A stretch of 64,000 nt of DNA, taken from the NCBI RefSeq assembly GCF_019399895.1, contig NW_027228796.1, positions 1 through 64,000 on the forward strand, given 5' to 3'. Origin of the DNA: Cardiocondyla obscurior. Taxonomy: Eukaryota; Arthropoda; Insecta; Hymenoptera; Formicidae. The notes beneath the pieces are model-generated. The model worked only from the letters and a program-made list of their open reading frames with translations. It searched no databases and had not been told where the DNA came from. Positions within the stretch are counted from its first letter, which is position 1; every line of letters starts with the position of its first letter. The position numbers and the translations under genes were made by a program. Positions 24,001-32,094 of this stretch are shown here, in pieces.

Positions 24001-24149
24001 ATATGTTTATCTCCTTCTGTGAAAACGTTATTTCACAGAAGGAGGATAATGAGAGAGTCCGTCGGGGGGAGATAGCCCCATCGGTCTCCCAAGGGGCGCC
24101 GGTCAGGCGCAGAAATAGAGGCACCCCGGCGCATTTGCGCCGCTGGTGA
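20997..24149 (+). CDS. ORF2 (endonuclease and reverse transcriptase) of element A, no ATG start
   Basis: ORF2 nicks the telomeric repeat and copies the RNA by target-primed reverse transcription. The frame is open from 20964. Homology with the other copies begins at 20997 (AALNILQTNLNHASQAQDLF), where they have ATG-GCC; here it reads GCC-GCC. No ATG occurs until more than 100 codons in. Visible: endonuclease motifs AEPYRVP, GDFNAKSPDW and LSDHRYI. RT motifs: RPICLLDEVGKVYERI, FGFREGKSTIDAI, SLDISNAFNTLPW, RGVPQGSVLGP and YADD (Tyr codon at 22965). The C-terminal motif CWECGGGRDSADHTLAEC is CX2CX8HX4C. Relative to ORF1 this is the -1 frame. About 1050 residues, the expected size for this clade. 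Confidence 0.9.
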   Translation, partial: AALNILQTNLNHASQAQDLFLHSLVERGCGVGIAAEPYRVPPDNPCWASDERDSVAITWNQLTRPCIPVERGTGWVCVKWGPLFILGVYASPALSLLEFEERLDTMSAFIRARYPQPFLIAGDFNAKSPDWGCLRADRRGGVLAAWAAELDLLIVNEGSTSTCSAWRGDSIVDLTWISSSARAFVRSWRVAEELETLSDHRYILMSLSASRGTYNSVPPNRNVRWSYRLFDKDKFLAALGIYTWLDEPIWDSALDGAAWLCEIISGACEVAMPRSGPRVNTRAYWWSEEIATLRRFSVQTQRRYTRAKRRRHGTVEDTTAAYEAYRDARRALRLAIKQAKTQAWDELLQSIDEDPWGRPYRIVTGRLRPRAPPATESLEPHTAASVVDRLFPPDTGGETYLPPLPSGPSPDWIHGACDVTEEELTAVVRRIRPNKAPGPDGVPGGALALALVSLAPRAGRIFTSLLRDGVFPPEWRRANLVLIPKPGRAAGEPSAYRPICLLDEVGKVYERIISCRLIQHINKGDPPLQSEQFGFREGKSTIDAIASVRALAESTVEEGSVLLAVSLDISNAFNTLPWKVIRDSLEYFRVPNYLRRVIGQYLNNRVLSYNNRDGRRVNKRIERGVPQGSVLGPLLWNLAFDRVLRLPLPPGCSLRCYADDTLVLARGQNWEEARALAEVATSMVCNTLAEMGLEVAANKTEALWFMGHSVGPPPPSSILIGGVPIQVGHTLKYLGLHLDSHWRFSEHFARVIPKVGRVAASLGRIMPNLGGPGVKARRLYAAVVRSVALYGAPIWAKDLANNRRALSGLRQVDRRLAVRVARLYRTTAADAAFVMAGLPPVDIVARAYAERYRRKSLMLRRGVPLTPAVLARLRVIGDRQIMEEWGSKLAQLPLDAPGHRVVHAVRPFLSEWTNGVRERKIPFRAAQVITGHGVFGDYLCRIGREPTPKCWECGGGRDSADHTLAECPAFANERRTLISALGPDLSLPAVISAVVGGEAEKDMFISFCENVISQKEDNERVRRGEIAPSVSQGAPVRRRNRGTPAHLRRW

Positions 24150-24209
24150 GGAAACGGGGGGGCGGGTTCGGTCTAAAGATCAACCCTACCCCCTAGTAAG
24201 GTGTTGGAA

Positions 24210-24360
24210 AATGGCCCTTTTAGGGCCAAGTAGTCAGGTGTTGGGAAATGGCCCTTTTTAGGGTCAATTAGTCAGGCGGAGAAAAATGGTCCTTTTCAGG
24301 GCCACTGGAGTTAGCCCCTGTAGGGGCCCTCCACTTATCAGCCCTTTTCAGGGCTGAGGA
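24210..24360 (+). repeat. Repeated G/C hairpins in the element A 3' UTR
   Basis: Five short hairpins follow one another: GGCCCTTTTAGGGCC (24213-24227), the variant at 24250-24265, GGTCC/GGGCC near 24289-24302, GCCCCTGTAGGGGC near 24314, and CAGCCCTTTTCAGGGCTG (24339-24356). The first three lie in ~37-base imperfect repeats with AGTCAGG between them. No other element here has this repeat. Confidence 0.8.
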
Positions 24361-24762
24361 AGGAGAAAGTATGTGCTGGCACCCCGGGGGACGGACGACC
24401 CAATAGCTCCCGTAAGGGTGAGGGTCGTCCCGTCTTCTGGTGGTGTCAGCCGTGCTTCTTGGTGCGGAGGGGCGGTATCATAGGTGGTTGGGAACCACCT
24501 ACTGCCCCCTGCCCACTTGTGGGCGTTGGCGAGAGGGTAGTGGTCCCCTCTCGTCAAGTTATTAGGATGGTGGCCCGGTCAAGCTCAATGACCGGGCGCC
24601 GGTGGGCCCTCCTTAGTCTTCAAGGAGGTGCCCCCGGCCAGGCAGAGACCCCCTAACACCTGGGGGTCCCGGTAGTGGGCGAGCGGCGCGGTGCTTGGAA
24701 TGTGTTTACGATTCCCGTGCCGCTCGCCAATGACTGCCTGCGCTAGGCCACTCGTGAGGTTT

Positions 24763-24857
24763 TAGTGGGTATTAGGCAGCACGTTTGCATAAGACCTGAG
24801 TCCCACATAACCCCCGGATTTCCCAAACCGGGGGTATCCGTAAAAGGATTTCCTCAC

Positions 24858-24860
<3 letters not shown>
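24763..24860 (+). ncRNA. Conserved 3'-terminal RNA fold of element A
   Basis: The closing stem is GTGGG (24765-24769) with CCCAC (24802-24806). It encloses a small hairpin and CATAAGACC. It is followed by CCCCCGG (24811) with CCGGGGG (24828) and a GTAAA tail before poly(A). The same fold with other bases ends B, D, F and G. In the family the 3' UTR is what the reverse transcriptase recognises. Confidence 0.75.
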
Positions 24861-24890
<30 letters not shown>

Positions 24891-24892
<2 letters not shown>

Positions 24893-24909
24893 TTAGGTTA
24901 GGTTAGGTT
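24891..24909 (+). repeat. TTAGG spacer between elements A and B
   Basis: Just under four telomeric units, from GGTTA after the poly(A) of A to GGTT before the first base of B. Confidence 0.98.
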
Positions 24910-24979
24910 CCCCCTCGTAGTGCGCCACCTTGTCGTGGTGAGGGGGCTTAAGGGATCGAATCAACGATCCGCTGGGGCA
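24910..24979 (+). ncRNA. Putative HDV-like self-cleaving ribozyme at the 5' end of element B
   Basis: The order of pairings is that of the double-pseudoknot ribozyme family. P1 is CCCCCTC (24910) with GAGGGGG (24940). P2 is TGCGCC (24921) with GGGGCA (24974), with one G-G mismatch. P3 is ACC (24927) with GGT (24937) and a 7-base loop. P4 is GGATCG (24953) with CGATCC (24965). P3 runs straight into P1, as the family requires. Cleavage would occur 5' of base 24910, exactly at the junction with TTAGG. The J4/2 strand is short and not typical, which lowers confidence. Confidence 0.6.
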
Positions 24980-25100
24980 GTACCTGGGACTTAGTCCCGG
25001 GGAGGGCCCGGCGGGGAGGTTCGATCCTACTAAGAGCGCACAGTACCTTCCTGGCATTGCACTCCGAGTACATCACGTACTCGAGCCGGGGGAGGTACAC

Positions 25101-25510
25101 CCTCAGGGGCCACAGAGGCCGTCCCTTTATTAGGACGGTGTAGATCTGTGGTTCGGGACTTGGCGTTCCCGAGGGTTCCTGAGCCCGGCGACCACTTCGC
25201 CGAGAGGGTGGGTATTATTCCCCCAAGGTGGTAAGGATGGCGACCCGGAATACAAACGCCCGGCTTGTCAGGGTCGTGAGGGGAGGTCTTCTGACTTCCT
25301 CCTGGCAACCTCAGGGGCCACAGAGGCCGTCCCTTTATTAGGACGGTGTAGATCTGTGGTACGGGACTTGGCGGTCCCGAGGTGCCTGAGCCCGGCGACC
25401 ACTTCGCCGAGAGGGTGGGTTTTATTCCCCCCAAGGTGGTAAGGGAAGGTAACCCGGAATGCAAATCCCGGCCGGCTGGGGCCGCAGGGGAATTGGTTTC
25501 CCGCCATGCC
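25101..25510 (+). repeat. 5' UTR tandem monomers of element B (2 x ~208 bp)
   Basis: Monomers start at 25101 and 25309 with CCTCAGGGGCCACAGAGGCC. The hairpin CCACAGA (25110)/TCTGTGG (25145) encloses GTCC (25121)/GGAC (25133) around CTTTATTA. Element A has GACC/GGTC at the same place. The rest of the 5' UTR, to 25966, is GC-rich and nearly identical in D and G. Confidence 0.88.
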
Positions 25511-25966
25511 ACCCGGGGTTGGGTAGGGGGCCTCCCGTTCAAGGGGAGAAGATCCCTTTCTGAGGCATTGCACGCGGGTGCTCCCGCAGCCGAGGTTAGG
25601 GATTACCTCTACCCGTTTCCGGGGCGTACGTGGTGCGTTCCTGGGGCGGGTACGAGTATACGCACCGGAGTTGCACACCGGGGGTGTGACCCCACGGTCT
25701 CCGGGGGCGTAGGGTGTTCCGGCCTGCGGGCTGGGCACCCCAGGGATGACGTAGGGGGTGTTTCGGGCCGCTCGGAAGTCTCCGAGGTGGGCCTGGTCAC
25801 CCCGGGGAGGAGGTTGCGACCGCCACGAGGCCGCTCGGACGTATTCCGAGGCGGGGCTCGTGGCGCGTCTCTGGAAAGAAGAAGGAAGCGGCTAGGTCGG
25901 AGTCGGCAGGGCGGGCACCCAATCGGCCTAAGGGAGAAAACCCCAACCAAATCATCATGATACAAC

Positions 25967-28828
25967 ATGGGAATGACGTCCAATCAGAAGCAGGTTTTAC
26001 CGTCTCAGGGGGGTCGGATCCTCAGAGACCGGCGTGGTGGGAGTACCGTCCCGGCTCCCGCCATGTCGTCATCCAACGACGGGCAATCCAGCGCTTGCTC
26101 CGCAGGGGCGCTGGTGGCTACAGCGTCTGCGATGTTTTCGCATGAAGATCGGTCCGACGGAGAGGATCATCAATCCAGGCTATCTTCAGGAGAAGATACG
26201 CGAAGAGTGGCCGCCCCTTTTACGGATACAGACGGGGAATATATGAAACTTCCCCGGATAGTCGACATGAAGGTGGTAAAGAAGGCCAGAGCTAATAAAC
26301 TTGGCCCGAAGAGTAAGGCGCGCGCCAAAGTTAATCGCAAGACGAACCAACCGTCTGACGAAGAGGTGTTGTTCAGCGCTGTGAGACCAAATGCTGGCTC
26401 GCCTCCGCCGGCGACAGCGCTTACGGAAACCGGCGCAACCACGGCCACGGAAGAGGACGACAAACGGCTATCCCGCCCAATGGAAGCAGATGACATAGAG
26501 GAGAACGCGGACACCGACGTGATAAACATCGAGTCGTCGGACGCATCAGATGCTTCCATACGAACTACCGCATCAGGAGCAGCCAAGAGAACTCGGAGAA
26601 GAAACAACCGCGACATCAAGACGAAGACTCGTCGTATGGCATCGAATTCTTCTTCATCGGAAGATAATCCCTTCGAGGAGGACCAGAGAGAGAAACGAGG
26701 AAGACCCGTCGTTACCGGCAAAGGCGTCCGCATCTTGGCAATTCAAGAGAAGACCAAGGAGTTGCAATCTCTCAAAGACGAAATAAGAACCATGAGAGAA
26801 ATTGCCGAAGGTGGATATGACCCTTCCGACTTTAAGGGCAAACGCCGCACTCAAATGGCTGAGAAGATAGAGCAGGAGTCTACCGGCCTGCCCATTCAGG
26901 CACTTGCGGCTGACATTTTACAAACAGCCAAAAAGATAGAGGGAGTTGCGGTCAAGTCCGGCAATCTGAAAGGCGGATTTGTTCGCATACTTAGAGAGGC
27001 AGCACTCAGGATTGAGATAAGTGCAGATGCCATGTCCCGCAAGGTACTTCCTGCGGAGACCACGGACGTCGGAACAATCGATCAGCTGAGGGCTGAAGTA
27101 CTTCAGTTGCGAGAAGAACTGAAGCAAGCTCGCGAGGCCGCGATAATTCGTCCCCCAACTTCATCACCGACAACAAGAGAGGAAAACGCGGACGACATCG
27201 CAATGGAGGTAGAAGCTGGTGAGGTGGCTGAGTCGTCTACCGCTCCGCCTCCTCCATCTGTAGTTTTGCCATCTAAGAAGGAGTGGCCACCAGCAATGAG
27301 GCCGCCATTAAAAGGACACAGTAAAGTCCTTTCTGACAGCGAAGACGCTGGACCTTCAGTTTTGCTCCCTCGGCGTAAAACGCCCAGCAAGGACATAGAG
27401 GGCATCATAGACAACAAGTTAGCTGCCTTCTTCAAGGTCGTCCAAACCCAGATGCGGGACATGGCGACCACACTAATGGAGCGACTGGATCCTCGAGTCT
27501 CTTCCAGCGGAGCCCGAGAAAACACCTCTACGGTATCCGTCCCCAAGGACAATACCAAGAAGCGCCCGGTTCCCGAGGAAGATCCCAAGAAGATCAAGTC
27601 CAAGAAGGAAGATCCCAAGAAGATAGGAAAAGACGAGGGCCAGAGATCTAAGATCTCTACCTCCTCCAAGCAACCGTCTGTCTCTAAACAGACGGCCACG
27701 AGCAGAAGGCCGACGAGTGCCGGTCCCACCTCTCGGAAGGAGAATGTTCCCGAGAAGCCTGTCCCACGCTCCACAGACAAAGAGACATGGTCTCAAGTCG
27801 TGGGACGCAAGGCCAGAAAAGGGACCAAACAACCGCCGAGACCCACAGCTTCCTCTTCTTCGGCGCCCGCTAATGCGCGACAGAAGGGAGGAAAGAAGAA
27901 AGGTGATAAACCTGCCACCAATTCTTCTAACAAAATTCCTGCGGCGAAGCCCAAGGGAAAGAAGAAGACGAGAAGAAGAGCTCCAAGAACTTCTGCAGTC
28001 GTCCTGTCAGCTCCCGGCGCGGAGTATGACAAACTTATGGCAGAGGTCAGAGCAAAGATAAAGTTATCCGAGGTGGGCATCAGCGAAAAAGTCTCAATGC
28101 GCACAACGGCGACTGGCGCTCTGCTGATCCAAATACCCGGATCAGAGAGCGATTGCAAGGCTGATGCTTTAGCCGGCCTAATGAAGGAGGTGTTGGCAAA
28201 CAGAGAGGACGTCAAGATCTCTCGCCCAACTATAACTGCGGAGCTGCGTGTCTGGCCGCTGGAGCCTTCCATAACTAAGGAGGAGGTCATCGAGGCTGTG
28301 ACAAGTAAAGGTCTATGTCAGCCAAAAGACGTACAGGCTGGAGACATGCGACAGATTGCCGGCAGCATGAATAGTCTGTGGCTCAGGCTGCCACTCACTG
28401 CCGCAAAGAAGGCCTCGGAAGGAGGCAAACTCGCCATAGGCTGGACAAGGGTCAAGGTGGCCCTTCTGGATCCCCGCCCAATGAGATGCTTCAAGTGTTT
28501 GGAGCGGGGCCATACAAGAGAGAGATGCCCGAACAAGGTGGATAGGTCGGGCAAATGCTACCGTTGCGGAAACACGGGACATGTGGCGAGAGTATGCACG
28601 GCCACTCCCAGATGCCCAATCTGCGCTGACATCGGAAGAAGAGCCGACCACATCTTGGGTGGTAAACAATGTACCACCCGAAACAGAAGAGGAAGCCCAC
28701 CGAGCGGAGGAAACAAACTTCGCACCAGTGAAGAGACAGCGATGGAAGTGGACATCCCGCCTCCTGCCGACGCACTGCCTCAACGAAGAAGGCCCCTGGA
28801 GGAGGGAAGACAACCTGCCGTTATCTAA
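25967..28828 (+). CDS. ORF1 (gag-like RNA-binding protein) of element B
   Basis: 953 residues, fully open. The ATG at 25967 (a second in-frame ATG is at 25973) is followed by LPSQGGRILRDRRGGSTVPA, shared by the family. Order of parts: acidic, Ser-rich N-terminus; RGRPVVTGKGVRILAI at about residue 243; a predicted coiled coil (EKTKELQSLKDEIRTMREIA); a Lys/Pro-rich linker; RRAPRTSAVVLSAPG; then RTTATGALLIQIPGSES, a possible compact RNA-binding fold. Three zinc knuckles start at residue 841: CFKCLERGHTRERC, CYRCGNTGHVARVC and CPIC-X8-H-X6-C. The stop TAA shares its last A with the ATG of ORF2 (TAATG), the coupling known from SART1. Confidence 0.95.
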   Translation: MGMTSNQKQVLPSQGGRILRDRRGGSTVPAPAMSSSNDGQSSACSAGALVATASAMFSHEDRSDGEDHQSRLSSGEDTRRVAAPFTDTDGEYMKLPRIVDMKVVKKARANKLGPKSKARAKVNRKTNQPSDEEVLFSAVRPNAGSPPPATALTETGATTATEEDDKRLSRPMEADDIEENADTDVINIESSDASDASIRTTASGAAKRTRRRNNRDIKTKTRRMASNSSSSEDNPFEEDQREKRGRPVVTGKGVRILAIQEKTKELQSLKDEIRTMREIAEGGYDPSDFKGKRRTQMAEKIEQESTGLPIQALAADILQTAKKIEGVAVKSGNLKGGFVRILREAALRIEISADAMSRKVLPAETTDVGTIDQLRAEVLQLREELKQAREAAIIRPPTSSPTTREENADDIAMEVEAGEVAESSTAPPPPSVVLPSKKEWPPAMRPPLKGHSKVLSDSEDAGPSVLLPRRKTPSKDIEGIIDNKLAAFFKVVQTQMRDMATTLMERLDPRVSSSGARENTSTVSVPKDNTKKRPVPEEDPKKIKSKKEDPKKIGKDEGQRSKISTSSKQPSVSKQTATSRRPTSAGPTSRKENVPEKPVPRSTDKETWSQVVGRKARKGTKQPPRPTASSSSAPANARQKGGKKKGDKPATNSSNKIPAAKPKGKKKTRRRAPRTSAVVLSAPGAEYDKLMAEVRAKIKLSEVGISEKVSMRTTATGALLIQIPGSESDCKADALAGLMKEVLANREDVKISRPTITAELRVWPLEPSITKEEVIEAVTSKGLCQPKDVQAGDMRQIAGSMNSLWLRLPLTAAKKASEGGKLAIGWTRVKVALLDPRPMRCFKCLERGHTRERCPNKVDRSGKCYRCGNTGHVARVCTATPRCPICADIGRRADHILGGKQCTTRNRRGSPPSGGNKLRTSEETAMEVDIPPPADALPQRRRPLEEGRQPAVI

Positions 28829-31800
28829 TGGCCCTTTCGCTTCTTCAGGCAAACATTGGCCACTCTCGCCCTGCGCAAGATCTGTTCTTGCATACGATGG
28901 CCGAGACTGGCAGCACACTAGGAGTGATCTCGGAGCCACACCGCATCCCCGAGAACCACCCATCCTGGATAGAGGACGAGACGAAGACGGTGGCGCTGAC
29001 GTGGAGGTGGTGGCAAGGAGCACCCCCCTGCGCTCCCATCGGCCGTGGTCGGCATTTCGCCGCGGTACATTGGGGCCCGTTTGCTGTAGTTGGCACATAC
29101 TTGCCACCATCGGGCTCTTCTACGGAGTACGAAGAATGGTTGGAGGAGATCGGCGTGTGCATCGGCGGACTTCGGCCACTTCCCGTGGTGTTGGCCGGGG
29201 ACTTCAATGCCTGGTCTACGGCTTGGGGTTCCCGGCTAACAAACAAACGAGGGAAAATCCTCGAGGAATGGGCGGCTTCGTGGGATCTTGTCCTGCTAAA
29301 TAAAGGCAAGGTCTCGACGTGTATTCGGGCACAGGGGGAGTCTGTGATAGATCTCACATGGGCTTCCCCTGCGGCCGCGAACTTAGTGCGGCAATGGAGG
29401 GTGGCTACAGAGCTTGAACATTTGTCAGATCATAGATACATATCTGTAAAGTTCGGGCTTCAAGCCACACCTGCAAGAAATAGAAGACGTCCTTCCGAGT
29501 CAAGATGGGCGTCCAAGAAAATCAGAGAGGATGTCTTCAGAGCCTCTCTCGAGGTTTCATGCTGGAGTAGAGAGAGCCAGAACACCCGCTCCGTTACATC
29601 AGTCCAGAGCGAGGCTGATTGGTTCATGGAAGAGATCACCAATGCTTGCAACGCTTCCATGCCGAAAGTCCGACGTAACCCTCGGCGCTCCGCCTACTGG
29701 TGGAATGAAAACATCGCGGAGTTGCGTCGAGAAGCTACACAGAAGAGGAGAGAAGTCACGCGCTGCCGCGACAAACCTGGCAGACTTGCGGCTTTAGACA
29801 TTTATAAGGCGGCAAGGAAAGACTTGCGTACGGCAATCCGGAAGGCCAAAACTGAGGCCTGGGAAAGCCTTCTTCAAGACTTAGACGACGACCCGTGGGG
29901 GTTGGCGTATAAGATAGTGACGAAGAAGCTAAGAACGCCGGCCCCCTCGGTTACTGAAACTTTGGACCCGACTCTCATCCGTGAAGTGGTGAACTCTTTG
30001 TTCCCGGACGCTCCCCGGGGACCAAGGCCCGAAGACTTTACTACTGGCCGGTTTATCAGTCAACGCGAGGAAATTCCGTCACTGGAAGAAGAGGAGTTTG
30101 GTGTAGCGGTAAGAAGAAGTCTCAAGGGCAATACTGCGCCAGGCCCTGATGGCATACAAAAGAAGATTCTGTCCCTTGCTCTACCATTAATAGGAGACAA
30201 ACTCAAGCATCTTCTGGATAGATGCTTAAAAGAACAAGCCTTTCCACAACAGTGGAAGTGCGCTAGACTGGTTCTTCTTAAGAAGAAGGGCAAAGAAGAC
30301 AACGCACCGTCTTCCTTTCGCCCTATTTGTTTGCTGGACGAGGCAGGGAAACTCTTGGAAAGAGTAATAGCAAACCGCCTCGTTCAGCACTTAAAAGAGG
30401 TAGGCCCAAATCTGAGCGCCTCTCAATATGGCTTTCGAGAGGGACTGTCGACAGTAGACGCAATCCTGCGGCTGAGATCTCTCTCAGAGGAAATAACTTC
30501 CCAGGGGGGAGTCGCCATGGGCATCTTGATAGACATTTCAAATGCTTTTAACTCCCTCCCCTGGGAGGCAATAATGGAGGCCCTCCGGCGGCACAGGATT
30601 CCAACATATTTACAAGCCGCCGTGAGAGAGTATTTCGTAAACAGGTCCATCACGTACAAGGACCGTGATGGCAACACACGAGAGAAGTTACTGCGCCGCG
30701 GGGTACCCCAAGGGTCTGTTCTAGGACCTTTACTATGGAACCTGGGGTACAACGCGGTACTTCACGTCGCTCTACCTCCCGGCTGTCACACTTTATGTTA
30801 CGCCGATGACACCATAGTGTTAGCCGGAGGAGATAATTGGCAGGAGGCCCGTGCTAGGGCTCAGGTAGCAACTCAAGCTGTTCTAACGGCCATCAGGAAA
30901 CTTGGCCTAGAGGTGGCGATGAATAAAACGGAGGCCCTGTGGTTCTACAACAAAGCTCAGGGCCCTCCGCCATACAATAAAGTATTCCTGGACTCGGCGG
31001 AAGTCATCGTAACACCCACCGTCAAGTATCTAGGACTCCTCATCGATGGACAGTGGGCGTTTCGTGAGCACATCACCACAATTGCTGCAAAGGCCGCATC
31101 CAGCGCAACGGCCTTGAGAGGCATTCTCCCTAACTTAGGGGGGCCCAGTGGAGCAGCAAGACAACTATATGCGAACACGGTGCGGTCTATTGTAATGTAT
31201 GGAGCGCCGGTGTGGGCGAATGACCTGGCATTGTCCAGAAGTGGTCGTACGGCTTTAGAGAAAGCCTTCCATCTGGTCAATGTCAGGTCGGCGCGAGTAT
31301 ACCGCACCGTGTCGCGAGCAGCGGCTGCGGTATTAGCAGGAGTTCCACCATTGGACCTGACAGCGACGGAGCACTCCCGAGTATACGAGGGACTTAGGAA
31401 GTTCGAGAGAAAGCACGGTGTACGGCCGACCCCGATCATCAAAAATCGGGTTAGGTTGTATTACCGTGCTAAGACACTTAAGGCGTGGAAAGCGCGTTTA
31501 CGCGCCCAAGTAAGGGTAGAAGGAGGCCGAGTAGTTGGCGCAGTAGAGCCAATTTTGGAAGAGTGGCTTGCCGTAAAGCGAAGACTCTCCTTCCATGCAG
31601 CGCAGGTGGTGTCGGGGCACGGCTGCTTCGCCTCCTACCTGCGTCGTATTGGTAAGGAGGAATCTGTAAGGTGTCATCACTGTGAGGCACCCCGAGACGA
31701 CGCGCAGCACACCCTAGAAGGATGTCTTGCGTGGCAAGAAGAGAGAGCTGACCTTATCCGGAAGACAGGATGCAACTTATCCCTTCCGGCTATAATGAAG

Positions 31801-32094
31801 AAGATGGTGGACGACGAGGAGGCATACAAGGCCTTCCATACATTCGCGGGGCGTGTCATGAGTGCCAAGGAGGACGCTGAACGCCAAAGAAGAGGACAGC
31901 CGGTGAACTCCACTCCAGGCGTAGGACAGACATCGTCGCAGGGCAATCATGCCCCAACAGGCGTCCATCGTGCGCGCCGGGTTGGAGGTAGGGGACGGGC
32001 GCAAGCCTCCCCCCTCCTTCCTGGCCCAAACGGTGGCGCCACTCAACTTGTGCGTCGGAGTTCGCGTCTGAACTCCAACAGCACACAGAGATGA
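28828..32094 (+). CDS. ORF2 (endonuclease and reverse transcriptase) of element B
   Basis: 1088 residues, fully open from the ATG of TAATG. N-terminal endonuclease of the apurinic type: ISEPHRIP, GTYLPP, GDFNAWS (D125), SVIDLTW and LSDHRY (H202). RT domain: RPICLLDEAGKLLERV, QYGFREGLSTVDAI, IDISNAFNSLPW, RGVPQGSVLGPLLW and YADD (Y658), then VKYLGLLIDG. The C-terminal CHHCEAPRDDAQHTLEGC starts at C949 (CX2CX8HX4C). No RNase H motif is seen, as in TRAS and SART. Translation probably depends on termination at ORF1 and re-initiation. The last 40 residues (ARRVGGRGRAQASPLLPGP) are shared with element G. Confidence 0.96.
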   Translation: MALSLLQANIGHSRPAQDLFLHTMAETGSTLGVISEPHRIPENHPSWIEDETKTVALTWRWWQGAPPCAPIGRGRHFAAVHWGPFAVVGTYLPPSGSSTEYEEWLEEIGVCIGGLRPLPVVLAGDFNAWSTAWGSRLTNKRGKILEEWAASWDLVLLNKGKVSTCIRAQGESVIDLTWASPAAANLVRQWRVATELEHLSDHRYISVKFGLQATPARNRRRPSESRWASKKIREDVFRASLEVSCWSRESQNTRSVTSVQSEADWFMEEITNACNASMPKVRRNPRRSAYWWNENIAELRREATQKRREVTRCRDKPGRLAALDIYKAARKDLRTAIRKAKTEAWESLLQDLDDDPWGLAYKIVTKKLRTPAPSVTETLDPTLIREVVNSLFPDAPRGPRPEDFTTGRFISQREEIPSLEEEEFGVAVRRSLKGNTAPGPDGIQKKILSLALPLIGDKLKHLLDRCLKEQAFPQQWKCARLVLLKKKGKEDNAPSSFRPICLLDEAGKLLERVIANRLVQHLKEVGPNLSASQYGFREGLSTVDAILRLRSLSEEITSQGGVAMGILIDISNAFNSLPWEAIMEALRRHRIPTYLQAAVREYFVNRSITYKDRDGNTREKLLRRGVPQGSVLGPLLWNLGYNAVLHVALPPGCHTLCYADDTIVLAGGDNWQEARARAQVATQAVLTAIRKLGLEVAMNKTEALWFYNKAQGPPPYNKVFLDSAEVIVTPTVKYLGLLIDGQWAFREHITTIAAKAASSATALRGILPNLGGPSGAARQLYANTVRSIVMYGAPVWANDLALSRSGRTALEKAFHLVNVRSARVYRTVSRAAAAVLAGVPPLDLTATEHSRVYEGLRKFERKHGVRPTPIIKNRVRLYYRAKTLKAWKARLRAQVRVEGGRVVGAVEPILEEWLAVKRRLSFHAAQVVSGHGCFASYLRRIGKEESVRCHHCEAPRDDAQHTLEGCLAWQEERADLIRKTGCNLSLPAIMKKMVDDEEAYKAFHTFAGRVMSAKEDAERQRRGQPVNSTPGVGQTSSQGNHAPTGVHRARRVGGRGRAQASPLLPGPNGGATQLVRRSSRLNSNSTQR

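Larger units (their letters stand above)
17904..24890 (+). mobile_element. Element A: SART-like telomere-inserted non-LTR retrotransposon
   Basis: The element runs from the GGTT edge to a 30-base poly(A) (24861-24890) followed by GGTTAGG. It has a 5' UTR with two ~209 bp monomers, ORF1, ORF2 and a 3' UTR of 741 bases. The 5' end starts inside the first monomer, so the ribozyme region seen in B and D is missing and the copy is 5'-truncated. Its proteins are clearly diverged from the other five elements and it forms its own subfamily. Confidence 0.95.

Noticed and set aside
25030..25960. ORFs of 100-190 codons on both strands in the 5' UTRs
   Set aside because: GC-rich sequence lowers stop frequency, the frames overlap on both strands, and they break between copies at small indels.
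26170..26733. Long antisense ORFs within ORF1 and ORF2, such as 26170-26733 and 46572-47639
   Set aside because: They are shadows of the real plus-strand genes with codon-mirrored composition (Ser/Leu-rich) and no domains.
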